Assembly (NCBI RefSeq): GCF_013664685.1
Contig: NZ_JAAKDE010000014.1
Location: 41,104 to 105,103, forward strand
Direction of reading: 5' to 3'
Origin: Capillibacterium thermochitinicola
GTDB taxonomy: Bacteria; Bacillota; UBA4882; UBA10575
DNA: 64,000 bases
The position numbers were made by a program, and so were the translations under genes. Under the pieces are notes generated by a model, which worked only from the letters and a program-made list of their open reading frames with translations, was not told the origin of the DNA and made no database searches. This document shows, in pieces, positions 53,857 to 63,641 of the stretch (the first letter of the stretch is position 1; every line of letters begins with the position of its first letter).

Positions 53857-56353
53857 ATGGGAAGATACCTTGTGGGAATCATCATCAAATTCGTTTTAAA
53901 AAACATCTGGGCAAAGAAACTGCGCACCCTTTTGATCGTTACGGCGGTGATGCTCTCCTCGGCGTTGTATTTTGCCACGGAAGCCCTGTCCGGGACAGCG
54001 GCCGACATGTTCATCGAACGGGTGCGGGTTTATTATGGCACCGCCGACCTGATGATCCATCCCACCGAAGGCTCGCCCTCCAGTCTTTTCCGCCCGAACC
54101 GGGCGGAGATGTTCGCCGGGGACTTTGAGTACATCGTCGGTTCCATCGAAACCGGCGGCACTTTGGTTCTGCCCCGGGAAACCTTGAGAATGACCATCAA
54201 AGGGTTTAACCTGCCGGAATTGGCACAAATGAACCCTTTCTACCTGGCCGCCCAAGAGCAACTGTACCCGTTTCAAGGAAAAAAGATTATTCTCAGTAAA
54301 CAGACGGCGGAAGAGTATGGCCTCCGCCCCGGCGACTATCTGGACATTGAAGTGTTCGGGGCCAAACGCAAGTTCTTCCTGGCCGCCCTGGCGGAACCGG
54401 CCGGTCCCTTCCAACACGACGGCCAGAACATCAACGCCGTTGTTCCCCTTGATCCATTGGCCACCATCGTCAACGCCCGGGGCCGGGTAACCAACCTCTA
54501 TCTTAAAGTAAAAGATCCGGCCCGGAAAGGCGAACTGCTGCAGAAACTGCGTGCCCTCTACCCCCGGTACCAGGTCCGGGAGACCGTCACCGGCCAGGAA
54601 CTGGCTGAGTACACCAGCTCTCTGACCATGTCCTTTCAACTGATGGGCACGGTCGTTCTCTTCATGGCCGTCTACATCATCTATTCCTCCTTCAAGGTCA
54701 TCACCAGAGAAAGGCTGCCGGTGCTCGGCACTTTCCGGAGCATCGGTGCCACCCGGCGCATGACCAACCTGATCCTGTGCGCCGAGAGTGTCATGTACGG
54801 CGTCATCGGCGGCTTCCTCGGCTGCGGCCTTGGCCTCGTCCTTCTTTATTTGATTGCTTTACAAGTCCGTCCGGACTTTATGGCTTCCGTGCCCGTGAAG
54901 CTCCAATTTTCACCGGGACAACTGGGGGCCGCTTTTCTCCTGGCGGTGCTGGTCGCTTTCCTCAGCGCCCTGCGGCCAATCCGGAAGGCCGCCAAAATCC
55001 CGGTGAAAGAGTTGATCTTCAACCTTTACAGTAAACCTGGACGCCGGGAAAGATGGCGGCCGGCCGGCGGAGTGATCCTGATTGCTTTGTCCTTTCTTCT
55101 GCCGCCTCACCTGCCGTACCAACTTCTCCTCCCCGGCGGAATGTTGTTGCTTTTTGCCACCATCATCGGCTTCATCCTCATGATCCCCAGCCTGACCAAA
55201 CTCTTTTTAGCGGTTTTGGCCCGCCTCAACCGTTATTTCTTCGGAAACGAAGGAGTCCTGGCCGCCAAAAATTTACGGGAAAACCAAGGCGTCCTCAATA
55301 ATATCTCGCTCCTCGCCATCGGGATCTCCGCTTTGTTGATGATTAACACTGTTAGTTACAGCACCGCCCGGGAACTAACCAACTTCTACCGGGATTTCAA
55401 TTTTCAGATCTGGTTTTGGACCTGGCAGGCCGACCGGGGAATTGAAAGTATCCTGCGGTCCGTCGACGGAGTCACGTCCACTTACGGGATATACACCGCC
55501 AATGCAGTGGAGATCACCAACCGCAACGACCGGATTAACCTGCTGCACGGGGCTAATCCCCACAAATATCTGGATTATCACACCCTCGACCTCGACCCGG
55601 CCCTCCTGGCGGAGCTGGACACCGGGCGCAAGATTCTGCTCACCAACACCCTGCGCGAAAGACTGCAGGTGAAAAAGGGGGATGTCCTGACCCTGAAAAC
55701 GGCCCGCGGAGAAAGGGATTATCAAGTCATCGGGTTCTTTGATTCCCTGATGTGGAACGGCAATTTCGCTCTGATCGGCGAGCGGTTTATCAAGATGGAC
55801 ATGGGCAAACAGTATTACGATGATCTTTTCGTCAAAACCAACAAAGACCCGGAGTTGGTCAGAGAAGCCATCAAAACACGGCTGGCAAGAAGAAGTCCTT
55901 TCGTCATCACCCTGGCCCAGATGGCAAAGGATAACCAACAAGCCAACGACCGCATCCTCCGGGTGATGCAAGGTTTTTCCCTGTTGGCTTTGGTCATAGG
56001 CATCTTTGGCGTCTTCAACAACCTGATCATCAGTTTTCTGGAACGCCAACGTGCTCTGGCTATGTTACGCTCCCTCGGGATGAGCAAAGCACAGAGCATC
56101 AAGATGTTTTTCGCCGAAGCGCTGACCGGCGGCCTGATCGGGGGGGGTCGTGGGTGCTTTGTGCGGGTACCGGTTGAACACCATTACCCCGCTGGTGATC
56201 AAGGCTTTGTTGGGCGGACTGCCGATCTTTCACTTCTTCCCCCTTTATCTGTCGGCGGTCCTGGCCGGACTTTTGATCATGGTGACCGCTTCCGCCAGTC
56301 CCGCCTTTAAAGCTTCCAGGCTGGATATTGTCTCGACGATTAAATATGAATGA
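53857..56353 (+). pseudogene. FtsX/MacB-type ABC permease, frameshifted at an 8-G run
   Basis: Joined across one frameshift, this is a permease of about 832 residues with an N-terminal helix (IKFVLKNIWAKKLRTLLIV), a large exported domain, three helices and a second exported domain plus three more helices, i.e. a double FtsX permease. The final helices (PLYLSAVLAGLLIMVTA, ending STIKYE) lie in another frame after the G run 56140-56147; removing one G restores GLIGGVVGALCGY. It starts an operon with an ATPase and a membrane-fusion protein; such MacAB/Ykn-like sets export peptides or lipoproteins. The GTG at 53872 (GGGAAG upstream) may be the true start, since ATG 53857 touches its ribosome site. 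Confidence 0.85.
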
Positions 56354-57045
56354 CGGGGGGTGCTGCTTTGCCACCAATCATTGAAACTTTCCAGCTTTAC
56401 AAAACTTATCAACTGGGGGCCGTCCGCGTCGAAGTTTTGAAAGGAATCGACCTCACCATTCAGGAAGGCGAGTTCGTCTCGATCATGGGCCCTTCCGGTT
56501 CCGGGAAGAGTACCCTCCTTTACCTCATGGGCGGTTTGGATCAACCTTCCTCCGGCCGGGTCAAGGTGAAAGGGAAAGAGTTGTCGGCCATGAAAGACAG
56601 GGAGGTCAGTATCCTCCGCCGCCGGACCCTGGGATTCGTTTTTCAGTTTTACAACCTCATCCCCAACCTCAATGTGGAGGAGAACATTATGCTCCCGGTC
56701 CTGCTGGACGGAAAACAACCAAAAGCCTACCGCCACCGCCTGGAAGCGATCTTGGAGACGGTGGGGCTCGCCGGCCGCCGCCGTCATACCCCGCGGGAAC
56801 TGTCCGGCGGCGAACAGCAGCGGGTAGCAATTGCGCGGGCTTTGATCAACGAACCCGACATTATTCTGGCCGATGAACCCATCGGTAACCTGGATACCAA
56901 AACCGGCATGGGCATCATGGAGCTGCTCCAAAGGATCAACCGGGAACAGGGTAAAACCATCGTCCAAGTCACCCATTCCCGGGAGGCCGCCACGTATGGA
57001 CAACGGATCATTAATCTACGGGACGGAAAGGTGTGGGAGGAATGA
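56350..57045 (+). CDS. ABC transporter ATPase (MacB/LolD type)
   Basis: A 231-residue ATPase: Walker A MGPSGSGKST, Q-loop FVFQFYNLIPNLNV, signature LSGGEQQR, Walker B IILADEPIGNLD, and switch His (VTHSREAA). The sequence groups with LolD/MacB/YknY ATPases that partner FtsX permeases. Its ATG overlaps the permease stop (ATGAATGA), and its end overlaps the next gene. A TTG at 56368 after GGGGGGTG is an alternative start. Confidence 0.92.
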   Translation: MTGGAALPPIIETFQLYKTYQLGAVRVEVLKGIDLTIQEGEFVSIMGPSGSGKSTLLYLMGGLDQPSSGRVKVKGKELSAMKDREVSILRRRTLGFVFQFYNLIPNLNVEENIMLPVLLDGKQPKAYRHRLEAILETVGLAGRRRHTPRELSGGEQQRVAIARALINEPDIILADEPIGNLDTKTGMGIMELLQRINREQGKTIVQVTHSREAATYGQRIINLRDGKVWEE

Positions 57046-58157
57046 AGAAAAAAGGGGTTTTCTTTATTATTTTGCTTCTGGCCGGGGTTGTGCTTGCCGG
57101 CTTCTTCCTGGTCAAGTCCAAGCCCGATACCGGCCAGAAAAGCAAGACAGGTGTAACGGACGTAACCGCGGCGGAAGAGCCGGCCGCCGGCAAAGAAAGA
57201 CCCTACATCGAAGCCTTTGGGCTGGTAAAGGCCACCACTGTGACCAATCTGAACATCGATTTTCCCGCCCGGGTGCGCCGGCTTTACGTCAAAGAGGGGG
57301 AAAAGGTCCGGTCCGGCCAGACCCTTCTTGCTTTAGATGTGGAAGAGTACCACACCGAGATCCGGAATACGGAATACGAGTTACAAACCACCCTTTATGA
57401 ACTGAAGAAAGTGGAAAGTGAAGCCGCGGAACTGGCGGCGAAAATTGCGGAAAAAGAGGAGCAACTGGCCACGGAAAGCGCCTACGATCTGCGGCAAATC
57501 CGGGCCGACCTCGCCAAAGCCCGGCAGGACCTGGAGAAGAAAAGGGAGCTGTTGGCGATTAAAGCCATCCCCGCCAGCGAAGTGAGCGAACTCGAAAAGA
57601 CTGTTGCCGACCTCCACCGCGTATACGAACAACTCCGGAGCGAAAAAGAAGATGAGCTCAAACGGCTAAAAAATGAATTGTCTCTCTTAAAAGGCGGTTC
57701 CGGAACGGCGGTGACCCGGATCGGCATGCTCCGGCAGAAGGCCGTCCTGCTCGAAGAAAAACTGGCCCTTCTCCGCAAAAAATTGGACCGGGACTTTATC
57801 CGGAACGACGAAGTGATCGCCCCCCTGGACAACGCCGTCGTTTCCGAGCTCGGTTACGCCGAAGGGGATCCGGTCACCCCCGAACGCAAGGTCTTAAGCC
57901 TGCTTGGCCTGGACAATTTGGTCGTCAAGGCCAACATCGCCGAGGAATTCATCAAAGACCTGCGCCTCGGAGCGAAGGCCGTGATTACACCGGTCGCCGA
58001 TTATAGCCGGACCTACCATGGAAAAGTAATCAGCCGCGCCCAAGTGGCCATCAAGGAGAGCGGGGAAACGGTAGTCCCGGTCGAAATCAGCATCGAGGAC
58101 CGGGACGAGTTCCTCCTCCCCAACTTCAATGTAGACGTGAAGATCTACATCGACTAG
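57042..58157 (+). CDS. Membrane fusion protein of the ABC exporter (HlyD/MacA type)
   Basis: A 371-residue protein: N-terminal membrane anchor (about 4-22), lipoyl-like half (LNIDFPARVRRLYVKEGEKVRSGQTLLALD), a long coiled coil (about 110-235), the second lipoyl half (IAPLDNAVVSELGYAEGDPV) and a beta-barrel end. In MacA/YknX systems this piece links the ABC permease to the outside. ATG 57042 overlaps the ATPase stop (ATGA). Confidence 0.9.
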   Translation: MKKKGVFFIILLLAGVVLAGFFLVKSKPDTGQKSKTGVTDVTAAEEPAAGKERPYIEAFGLVKATTVTNLNIDFPARVRRLYVKEGEKVRSGQTLLALDVEEYHTEIRNTEYELQTTLYELKKVESEAAELAAKIAEKEEQLATESAYDLRQIRADLAKARQDLEKKRELLAIKAIPASEVSELEKTVADLHRVYEQLRSEKEDELKRLKNELSLLKGGSGTAVTRIGMLRQKAVLLEEKLALLRKKLDRDFIRNDEVIAPLDNAVVSELGYAEGDPVTPERKVLSLLGLDNLVVKANIAEEFIKDLRLGAKAVITPVADYSRTYHGKVISRAQVAIKESGETVVPVEISIEDRDEFLLPNFNVDVKIYID

Positions 58158-58214
58158 TGTGGTTGGAAAGTTGGTCAATATCCTGCCGGAATAAAGCCAT
58201 TTCCACATGGACAA

Positions 58215-58254
58215 AAACAAAGGCGGTGAAGCTGCGACTTCACCGCCTTTGTTT
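58215..58254. terminator. Bidirectional terminator between the exporter operon and araA
   Basis: A 17-bp perfect stem, AAACAAAGGCGGTGAAG (58215-58231) and its complement (58238-58254), with a six-base loop. Both strands continue into T-rich sequence, so it can stop the exporter operon and the convergent araA. Confidence 0.93.
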
Positions 58255-58281
58255 CGCCATGACGAAATATGTGTTTCCCGG

Positions 58282-59784
58282 TTACCTGTTCAGCTGGTAG
58301 TAAAGCTCGTTCCACCGGAGTTCATTTTTGAACTGGCGAAGATCGGTTTTCTCGTCGATTAACAAGAACTCAATCCCGGCGATCTCGGCAAAGATCTCCA
58401 AATATTCCTTGGTGACCGCCTGACTGAAGCCGGTATGGTGGGCCCCGCCGGCCAGAATCCAGGCTTCTGCGGAGACCCGCAAATTGGGCAAGGGAATCCA
58501 CAGGGCCCGGGCCACCGGTAATTTCGGAAGGTCCGCCTCGGGGTTCACGACTTCAATCTCGTTCACCAACAGGCGGTAGCGGCTGCCCAGATCGATAAGG
58601 GAAGCGTTTACCCCCCGGCCGGCCGGAACATTAAAGACCAGGCGGGGAGGATCGGCTTTCCCGCCAATGGACAACGGGTGGATCTCCAAGGCGGGCTGCC
58701 CGGCGGCGATTGACTCGCAAACCTCGAGCATATGAGCGCCCAGTACCTTCATGTTGTCTTTCACCAGATGGTAAGTGTAGTCTTCCATGAAGGATGTACC
58801 GCCGGCCAGACCATGCCCCATCACCTTCATGGCCCGGACCAGCGCCGCGGTTTTCCAGTCGCCCTCGGCGCCAAAACCGTAACCGGCGGCCATTAGGCGT
58901 TGGACCGCCAACCCCGGCAACTGTGTTAAGCCGGTCAAATTCTCAAAAGTAGTGGTAAAGCCCTTGAAGCCGCCTTCTTCCAGGAATTTTTTCATCCCGA
59001 GCTCAATCTTGGCCGCTTCGACCAGGGCGTCCCTTTTGGCGCCGCCGGGGCTGAGCTCCGGCTGAAGTTTATACTTGGCTTCGTACTCGGCGAGCAACGC
59101 CTTAATCTCGTCCTCTTTGACCGCTTCCACGTAGCCGACCAGATCGCCCAGGCCGTAACCGTTGACGGAGAACCCCAGTTTAATCTGGGCCCCCACTTTA
59201 TCGCCCTCGGTGACGGCAACCTCTCTCATGTTGTCGCCAAAACGGGCAAACTTGGCTCCCTGGAGGTCATCCCATGCCAGCGCCGCCCGGATCCAAACCG
59301 CCAGTTGCTTGATGACCTCTTCATCCTGCCAGTAACCGACGATCACTTTGCGGGCTTTTCCCAGGCGGGTGCAGATAAAGCCATATTCCCGGTCGCCGTG
59401 GGCGGACTGGTTCAAATTCATGAAATCCATGTCAATCTCCGACCAGGGGATCTCCCGGTTGAACTGAGTGTGGAGATGCGCCAAGGGTTTTTGGAGCATT
59501 TTTAAACCGGCAATCCACATTTTGGCCGGGGAGAAGGTGTGCATCCAGGTGATGAGGCCGATACAGTTGGGGGAACTGTTGGCGTCAATACACAAGTTCA
59601 AAATGGTCTCCGGAGAAGTGAGCACCGGCTTGTAAACCACTTTGACCGGGATTTTGCTGTTTTCCGACAGACTCTTGGCGATAATTTGCGAGTGTTCCGC
59701 AACTTTATTTAACGTTTCTTCTCCATAAAGATGTTGGCTTCCAGTAACAAACCAAACCTCTTTTTGGGCAAAATCAATCCCCAT
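58282..59784 (-). CDS. araA: L-arabinose isomerase
   Basis: A 500-residue protein agreeing with AraA over its whole length: [42 protein letters not shown], the active-site Glu/His regions ([31 protein letters not shown]) and GGAHHTGFS. It converts L-arabinose to L-ribulose with Mn2+. ATG 59784 has AGGAGG seven bases upstream; the frame opens 15 codons earlier. No araB or araD is nearby, so it is a stand-alone copy. Confidence 0.96.
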   Translation of the reverse strand: MGIDFAQKEVWFVTGSQHLYGEETLNKVAEHSQIIAKSLSENSKIPVKVVYKPVLTSPETILNLCIDANSSPNCIGLITWMHTFSPAKMWIAGLKMLQKPLAHLHTQFNREIPWSEIDMDFMNLNQSAHGDREYGFICTRLGKARKVIVGYWQDEEVIKQLAVWIRAALAWDDLQGAKFARFGDNMREVAVTEGDKVGAQIKLGFSVNGYGLGDLVGYVEAVKEDEIKALLAEYEAKYKLQPELSPGGAKRDALVEAAKIELGMKKFLEEGGFKGFTTTFENLTGLTQLPGLAVQRLMAAGYGFGAEGDWKTAALVRAMKVMGHGLAGGTSFMEDYTYHLVKDNMKVLGAHMLEVCESIAAGQPALEIHPLSIGGKADPPRLVFNVPAGRGVNASLIDLGSRYRLLVNEIEVVNPEADLPKLPVARALWIPLPNLRVSAEAWILAGGAHHTGFSQAVTKEYLEIFAEIAGIEFLLIDEKTDLRQFKNELRWNELYYQLNR

Positions 59785-59938
59785 TACACATCCTCCTTTG
59801 AAAAAAATACATAATAAAAAAACTAACAAGCGAGAAACAAATGGACCTCGGAAGGATGGCAGGGTTTTGGGTTACCTCTTTATTGCTTCGCCATTGGCAA
59901 ACATTTTCCTTCTAAAAAATCATATACCCGGCTAATGA

Positions 59939-59968
59939 AAACAACCCCTCAAGGCTAAGGGGTTGTTT
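59939..59968 (-). terminator. Terminator of the TPR protein gene
   Basis: AAACAACCCCT (59939-59949) pairs perfectly with AGGGGTTGTTT (59958-59968), with T-rich sequence on the minus strand side. Confidence 0.88.
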
Positions 59969-60017
59969 CCGTTTCCTGCGCCTCCTCCAATGGCGCCTGG
60001 AACCGCCTGAAAAGAGT

Positions 60018-61280
60018 TTATTCGATCACAAGCCCCGCCAAAACCTGTTGATAATCCCGGAGCGCCTCTTCTTTAACGGAAAGGGCGGTATCCAAAAGAA
60101 GCAGGTAATAGATCTCGCCGTCAAACCGCCTGTACACCGGCCCCGCGGCATAATAGTGGACACCTTCCCCCTGGCGTGGTACGTCCCGGGGTTCCTCCAA
60201 CAAAATACCGGGAAACCGCGGGGCTGTCCGCTGGTCACCGGTCACATAACAGTACCCGCCACCTTCGGCCGGATAGAGTTCCGGCGTTTCCAGTTCATAT
60301 GTTTTCCGCCCGTCCATGGAACCGAGTTCCCGGACGGCTTGTCCCCCGAGCACCGTCGAGAGAAAGTCGTCCAAGGTCTCGCCAACTTCCGGCCGGCGGG
60401 CAAAAAGTAAAATTGACGGCAGTACACTCCCCTGGAAGCCCCGCTTCCCCGGCGGTTTGACCAGGACCGCCACACTCCGGTTCTGCATGGGACCGACCCG
60501 CACGTCCCACTCGGCAGGAATGGTTAGCGAAAACCCAAACAACCGGTTAACCAATTTAAAACCCGTTTCGTCGGCATAGAACTGCCATAACTTTTCGTTG
60601 TCCACGGAGGCTTCCGCCGGGAGCGGCAAAAACCGGTTCTGCACAATCTGGCCGAGCAGTCTTTCCATGTAACCGGCGTAACCCAGAATTTCATGGGCAT
60701 ACGTCAGCGCCATGACGGCATGGGAAGGCATCGAGGCCAGAACCGCCGCATAGGCGTAATCTTCCCAAAACTCCGGCGGCAATTCGGCCGGTTGGTGAGC
60801 GGCGGCAATCGCCAGCAGAACCTCCATCCCTTCGACCACCTGAATCGCTTTTATTCGGTGCATCGCCATGAACCACCGCGGCCGGAAATCGCCGGGGTCA
60901 AGCGCCGCCGCTTTGGTATAAGCATCCTCCGCCAACTGGTAGAATTCTTCAAGGTCCAACTGATAACCGTAATGGGCGAGCAGACCCATCAACAAATAAA
61001 GCTCCCCGTTGTCCGGGTGAAGGGCCGCGTGTTCCGCCAACAACTTGTAACCGGAAGTAATCAGGGCAATTACATCTTCTTTTGGCGTGGCGTAGTTCCA
61101 TTCCGGGGTCCACGCATAAACCAGGCTCTCAATGGCCTCGATCTCAGCAAGGACGGCCTCAAGCTCTGCCGTTAGGTCCAATTTTTCTTTTGCAATGTTA
61201 TTGAGCCGGGCCGCAGCAAGGGTAGGAAACAGGATTAACATCAATAATGTTAACACCAACGTTTTTAATACCTTGCCCAT
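60018..61280 (-). CDS. Exported TPR-like protein of unknown function
   Basis: A 420-residue protein with signal peptide (about 1-23, ending AAA). The N-terminal half is helical with TPR-like pairs (LYLLMGLLAHYGYQLDLEEF, YAAVLASMPSHAVMALTYAH). The C-terminal half is a beta-rich domain containing GFSLTIPAEWDVRVG and a repeated FLSTVLGGQ-like segment. ATG 61280 has AGGAGG ten bases upstream; the frame opens 38 codons earlier. It stands alone. I do not recognise the second domain. Confidence 0.7.
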   Translation of the reverse strand: MGKVLKTLVLTLLMLILFPTLAAARLNNIAKEKLDLTAELEAVLAEIEAIESLVYAWTPEWNYATPKEDVIALITSGYKLLAEHAALHPDNGELYLLMGLLAHYGYQLDLEEFYQLAEDAYTKAAALDPGDFRPRWFMAMHRIKAIQVVEGMEVLLAIAAAHQPAELPPEFWEDYAYAAVLASMPSHAVMALTYAHEILGYAGYMERLLGQIVQNRFLPLPAEASVDNEKLWQFYADETGFKLVNRLFGFSLTIPAEWDVRVGPMQNRSVAVLVKPPGKRGFQGSVLPSILLFARRPEVGETLDDFLSTVLGGQAVRELGSMDGRKTYELETPELYPAEGGGYCYVTGDQRTAPRFPGILLEEPRDVPRQGEGVHYYAAGPVYRRFDGEIYYLLLLDTALSVKEEALRDYQQVLAGLVIE

Positions 61281-61426
61281 CAAAACATGTCCTCCTTTGC
61301 CTAAAGGCAATTTTGTGGAGTTTCCACACGCCACCAGTTGCGAAATAATCGAAACATACAACTCCTCCGTAACCCAGTTGGGAGCTAAAAGCATGATAAA
61401 CCCTAGTCAGAAAAATATTTTTCTTC

Positions 61427-61846
61427 TCAAGCCTCCACGGCTAACTGCAGGGTTCGCTCCGCATATCTCCTCGTAACCTTGTTCGTGATAAAATCTTGAA
61501 GGGTGCTGCTGTTTTTAAGTTCTTCCAAATCCCGTAAGTATTCATCAAGGTTGGTAAAGATCCGGATCACTACATCCCGTTCGACCATCTTACAACGATC
61601 CACCACATCAAAGCGGGCTTTGTGCCCAAACGTGCCGGTCGTCTCCGTTAATTCAACAGCAATCTCAAGCGTGGCCGAAAATCTTTCTTCCTTGTCCAAG
61701 TGGGGATAAAACAGGACCGCCAAGTCAATATCGCTGTAGTTCCGTTCCCGTCCTTTCACTGTGGACCCAAAAAGGTACACGGCCGCCACATTTTTGTTGG
61801 TGAGAAAATACTCTTTGATCTTCGCAAAAACTTTCTCCTCAAGCAT
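61427..61846 (-). CDS. Chimeric MNT nucleotidyltransferase-HEPN remnant
   Basis: A 139-residue protein. Residues 1-85 are the front of a minimal nucleotidyltransferase of the MntA antitoxin type (FGSTVKGRERNYSDIDLAVLF: Gly27-Ser28, Asp39, Asp41; then RFDVVDRC). From Met87 on, the sequence looks instead like the start of a DUF86/HEPN toxin (MVERDVVIRIFTNLDEYL, then RYAERTLQLAVEA), which ends abruptly at a stop. The end of MNT and most of HEPN are missing, so an in-frame deletion has joined and truncated a HEPN-MNT pair. The catalytic RX4HXY motif of HEPN is absent. Probably a decayed toxin-antitoxin locus. Confidence 0.65.
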   Translation of the reverse strand: MLEEKVFAKIKEYFLTNKNVAAVYLFGSTVKGRERNYSDIDLAVLFYPHLDKEERFSATLEIAVELTETTGTFGHKARFDVVDRCKMVERDVVIRIFTNLDEYLRDLEELKNSSTLQDFITNKVTRRYAERTLQLAVEA

Positions 61847-61937
61847 TTTTGTACCCCGTCAACACTGTACTTCCCAAACACCTCCGCCCATCCCGGGCGA
61901 AGTCACCCTTACGGCTATTGTACCACAACAATAACTT

Positions 61938-63641
61938 TTATTCTCTATTTATCAATTTACTTTCCCAAGCCGACTTGTCTTCTTCATCAGGAACGGCAAG
62001 TACCAACAATTTTCTAGGGCGCGTAATTCCGACATAAACAATTCTTAACTCTTCATAATCCTGAATGCTAACGTTATCTTTTAGAAGAGTCTTATAATGT
62101 CTTCCTATCCCCCCTTTTTTCAATATTACCATAACGGCTTCAAAAGTCTCCCCTTTTGCCGAATGGATAGTCCCCAATCTCAAATCAGCATTTGCCAATC
62201 GTTTATTGCTGGAACAAAAAAGATCATCAAAACTTATATTACCTTTGTTCCTTTTTATCGTAAACTCAAGTTCAATACCTTCACTTCTAAATTTATCATT
62301 TGCAGCTTTAACCCAATCTCCAATTGTGCAATTGGTTTGCGGGAGAAGGTATATAATGTTTAGTATCTTTTTTCGAAATTCAATTAGGCCGCAATCTTTG
62401 ACCGTTTCTTCAATTGCTTTTGCCGTACAGTAATGTAACCCCTTATTCTTTTTGACAAAAGATTTTAGTATCAAATTGAAACCTTCTTTAAATGCACCGT
62501 TATCAAAGAGATATTTACCTTTCGCAAACTCTTGGCAGTATGGATCGTCTTCATGCCATGGGTATTCATTATTACTTATCTCTTTGAACCCTGCCAAATG
62601 GCAAAAAAATCCTTTACTTCTATACAAAACTGCAACATTCTCTGGTGTACACGAAATATTATGGTTGTGACAAAGCTGCTTAAAAGATCCGATAAGATCT
62701 TGAATATGCTCTAAATCATATACAACTATCTCAGGAATAAATTCATAATCCTTTACCTCGTTATTCACAGCTATTGATGGTTCGCTTAATGATGAAAGCT
62801 TATAAGTAAAATCACATATTTTTTGTGAGCTGCGCCTATTTTCATTTAAAACTATAGAATTTTCTTTCCACTCCTCCTTTTTTTTGTTTAATAATTGGGG
62901 TTTTGCCATATGCCATTCAAAAATAGCTTGATCCGGATCGCCCACTAACATAACTTCAGAAAGCCCATTATCTATTAAAAGGTCAATTATTCTCATCTGT
63001 ATTTCGGAAGTGTCTTGAGCCTCATCAACTATAAGCACGGGAAAACGATAAACAATCGCTTCAGCGATTTGGGGATATTTTTCTAGGACTTTCATGCTGA
63101 AATAATTCGCATCCGCTTGGGTTGCATATCCGGCTTTTATCAGTCTTTTCTTTGTATTAATAATGTCTTTATTGCTTTCCCAACCTTTACGTATACGTAA
63201 CGTCCCGTGATTAATGACATAAAGTTTTCCATTAATATCATAGCTAATTTTATCAAATATTTTTTCTGAAAAATATTTCCCCGACCATGGTCCATGTGGT
63301 TCACCTACAAGCACAGGCCTTGATTTACATTTCATTGCAAGATGTCCAAACGGTAAAAAGATAAATCTATTAATAAAACTATCGATGGTTCCGAGAAAAT
63401 GTGGGTAAGAAACTTTCATTTGATAATGATCGTTGATTTGTCTTTGAATCTCCTGCCACGCGGTGTTAGTGAATGAAATGGCGGCAATGCCTTGATGAGG
63501 TGATTGCCAATCGGAAATCAAATGCGCCAACCGTGCCGCCACCGTATAGGTTTTCCCGCTGCCAGGGCAAGCGCGGACGACAAATTTGCCCTTTTTTTCA
63601 TAAACGATCTTACGTTGCGTATCAGATAAGGTATTAAACAT
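61938..63641 (-). CDS. gajB: UvrD/REP-like helicase of a Gabija-type defence system (GajB-like)
   Basis: A 567-residue superfamily I helicase-like protein: Q-motif LSDTQRKIV (5-13), Walker A ACPGSGKT (24-31), FTNTA (motif Ia), Walker B VDEAQDT, motif III GDPDQAIFEW, NENRRSS (motif IV) and the late GTIHSAKGETFEAVMV and VGITRPRKLLVLA. It is shorter than UvrD and lacks the 2B-like insertion. Its ATG overlaps the stop of the upstream gene (TAATG). That gene has the tail of an OLD-family nuclease. The pair, nuclease then helicase, is the Gabija arrangement (GajA-GajB), which degrades invading DNA. The base composition is clearly more AT-rich than the rest of the window, suggesting acquisition. Confidence 0.75.
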   Translation of the reverse strand: MFNTLSDTQRKIVYEKKGKFVVRACPGSGKTYTVAARLAHLISDWQSPHQGIAAISFTNTAWQEIQRQINDHYQMKVSYPHFLGTIDSFINRFIFLPFGHLAMKCKSRPVLVGEPHGPWSGKYFSEKIFDKISYDINGKLYVINHGTLRIRKGWESNKDIINTKKRLIKAGYATQADANYFSMKVLEKYPQIAEAIVYRFPVLIVDEAQDTSEIQMRIIDLLIDNGLSEVMLVGDPDQAIFEWHMAKPQLLNKKKEEWKENSIVLNENRRSSQKICDFTYKLSSLSEPSIAVNNEVKDYEFIPEIVVYDLEHIQDLIGSFKQLCHNHNISCTPENVAVLYRSKGFFCHLAGFKEISNNEYPWHEDDPYCQEFAKGKYLFDNGAFKEGFNLILKSFVKKNKGLHYCTAKAIEETVKDCGLIEFRKKILNIIYLLPQTNCTIGDWVKAANDKFRSEGIELEFTIKRNKGNISFDDLFCSSNKRLANADLRLGTIHSAKGETFEAVMVILKKGGIGRHYKTLLKDNVSIQDYEELRIVYVGITRPRKLLVLAVPDEEDKSAWESKLINRE

